Assembly (NCBI RefSeq): GCF_020099275.1
Contig: NZ_CP083646.1
Coordinates: 1,178,001 to 1,242,000 of the forward strand
Source of the DNA: Corynebacterium falsenii
GTDB taxonomy: Bacteria; Actinomycetota; Actinomycetes; Mycobacteriales; Mycobacteriaceae
Direction: 5' to 3'
Length of the DNA: 64,000 nucleotides
Part shown: piece after piece, positions 63,071-64,000 of the stretch
How positions within the stretch are numbered: position 1 is the first letter of the stretch
Layout of the letters: each line of letters begins with the position of its first letter
Position numbers and translations under genes: made by a program
Notes under the pieces: generated by a model
Seen by the model: only the letters and a program-made list of their open reading frames with translations
Database searches by the model: none
What the model was told of the DNA's origin: nothing

Positions 63071-63613
63071 ATGAACGGCGACATTCGATGGGGCTTGCCC
63101 AGCGACGGTCACACCTTCCCGATCTACGCAGGCCCAGCCAACGACATGGACCGCATCGCGGAATTCGCCGACGAGCGCGGCGTGACCCACATCCGCTTCG
63201 GCGGCGACACGTGGTCACTACAGTCCGACAAGGGCCCCATGGCATCCGCGCAGACCGGGACCGGGAAATGGACCGTTGAAGGCGATGCGGACACGTTCGC
63301 CCGCTCGACGTCCTATTTCCTGCGCGCCGACCGCCACGAATTCACCATCACGGCTGAAACTAAGAACCGCTTCGTCATCGACATCGACGGCGAAAAGGCC
63401 GGCCAGTTCAGCAGCGAAAACCGTGGCTTGCGCAACCTCCACGTGGAGTTCGAAGGCCCCGGCGAGAAACTGCCGCTGGACGTGCAAGTCTTCACCTCCT
63501 GGGTGGCTCGGCTGTGCATGGAATCCCGCGTGGTCTCCAACACTTGGATGTGGACGCTCGCCCTCGTGGCCTGCATCCCGCTCATCATCCTCGTGTGGCT
63601 GGGCGCGATCTAG
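63071..63613 (+). CDS. Conserved hypothetical protein with C-terminal membrane anchor
   Basis: A 180-residue protein, not recognised. The first 150 residues look soluble with beta-strand character (THIRFGGDTWSLQSD, RFVIDIDGEKAGQF), and a single helix near 158-178 (WMWTLALVACIPLIILVWLG) anchors the C-terminus. Four bases after glyS, so it is probably co-transcribed. The following DUF1990 gene begins about 48 bases later. Confidence 0.72.
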   Translation: MNGDIRWGLPSDGHTFPIYAGPANDMDRIAEFADERGVTHIRFGGDTWSLQSDKGPMASAQTGTGKWTVEGDADTFARSTSYFLRADRHEFTITAETKNRFVIDIDGEKAGQFSSENRGLRNLHVEFEGPGEKLPLDVQVFTSWVARLCMESRVVSNTWMWTLALVACIPLIILVWLGAI

Positions 63614-63661
63614 CTAGCCAGGCACCCACCCTTTCGGCGGTGCACACGCAAAAGGCAAGCA

Positions 63662-64000
63662 ATGAATCGTAGCGACCCTTCCCGGCTCACCTACCCTGCG
63701 TCACTGCGGCGAGCCAGCATCACCTTGTTGCCCGATTTCGTCGCGGGCGCTGGGGAGGCTGATGGCGTCGATAATAAAGATCTTTCCGGGTGGACCATCA
63801 CACGCCGAAGCTGTGACCTGGGTTTCGGAATGAGCATATTCGACGCCGCCAGCGACGCACTTCTTTCATGGCGCGTACATGACCGGGCGGGCGTGAAGGT
63901 GGGGGAGTCGCTCGGTACGCGAGCGGTCGAGGGCGGCCAGGTCGACCTCGCCATTGGCCCGATTCGGTCGTCGTGCGAAGTGGTGGCGCTTATCAAGGAG
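63662..64000 (+). CDS. DUF1990 family protein, truncated by the window end
   Basis: Open from ATG 63662 to the right edge, 113 residues seen. The pattern SLRRASITLLPDFVAGAGE, TRRSCDLGFGMSIFDAASDALLSWRVHDRAGVKVGESL matches the DUF1990 family, whose function is not established. AAAGGC precedes the ATG. The stop lies outside the window. Confidence 0.75.
   Translation, partial: MNRSDPSRLTYPASLRRASITLLPDFVAGAGEADGVDNKDLSGWTITRRSCDLGFGMSIFDAASDALLSWRVHDRAGVKVGESLGTRAVEGGQVDLAIGPIRSSCEVVALIKE

Overview
The window is about 64 kb of GC-rich, gene-dense DNA from a Corynebacterium or very close relative. Evidence: the order rne-rplU-rpmA-obg-proB-proA, then nadD-rsfS-gpgP-degV-comEA-comEC-holA-rpsT-lepA matches the Corynebacterium/Mycobacterium layout; BCCT carrier, aecD-type lyase, dcp, malQ, fadD15-like ligase, hemW-hrcA-dnaJ-rsmE-phoH-ybeY-corC-era-recO-uppS-zur and glyS follow in the order I recall from Corynebacterium glutamicum; and an actinobacterial 6C RNA is present. 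No tRNA, rRNA, CRISPR array, prophage or insertion sequence was seen. The species cannot be named from the sequence.

Layout. 1-7.6 kb: 3' part of RNase E, ribosomal proteins L21/L27 with a structured leader, the Obg GTPase and proline synthesis (proB, proA). 7.6-16 kb: YwiC-like membrane protein (minus strand), then nadD, rsfS, a GpgP-like phosphatase, a DegV protein, comEA/comEC and holA; two perfect DnaA boxes sit in front of comEA. 16-24.3 kb: minus-strand phosphatase/arsenate-reductase-like protein, ADP-ribosylglycohydrolase-like protein, S20 and a PemK-like protein; lepA; then an oxidoreductase, a bile-acid/sodium-symporter-type carrier and a phosphoesterase. 24.4-39.8 kb is the metabolic and accessory part: a ThDP enzyme, a BCCT osmolyte carrier with an unusual acidic heptad-repeat tail, 3-hydroxyacyl-CoA dehydrogenase, CsbD, a class III aminotransferase, an aecD lyase with an ABC exporter, an esterase, Dcp and two tiny membrane proteins. 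39.8-58.3 kb: malQ, acyl-CoA ligase, hemW, the hrcA-dnaJ heat-shock pair, rsmE, phoH, ybeY, corC, era, a tandem DUF4282 pair, recO, uppS and zur. 58.3-64 kb: a noncoding stretch with the 6C RNA, a DUF222/HNH endonuclease gene, glyS, a membrane protein and the start of a DUF1990 gene.

Two window-wide features stand out. First, at least ten genes have a TANNNT -10 hexamer ending 6-8 bases before the start codon, which predicts leaderless mRNAs. Second, short tandem arrays are scattered through intergenic regions and protein termini, and many have a period of exactly 9 bases (before rsfS, fadD, dnaJ and the DUF4282 gene; inside era, ybeY, dcp and malQ). The noncoding cases cannot be explained by codon structure. 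I regard these arrays, the tandem DnaA boxes and the BCCT tail as the most unusual content. No complete new multi-gene system could be demonstrated.
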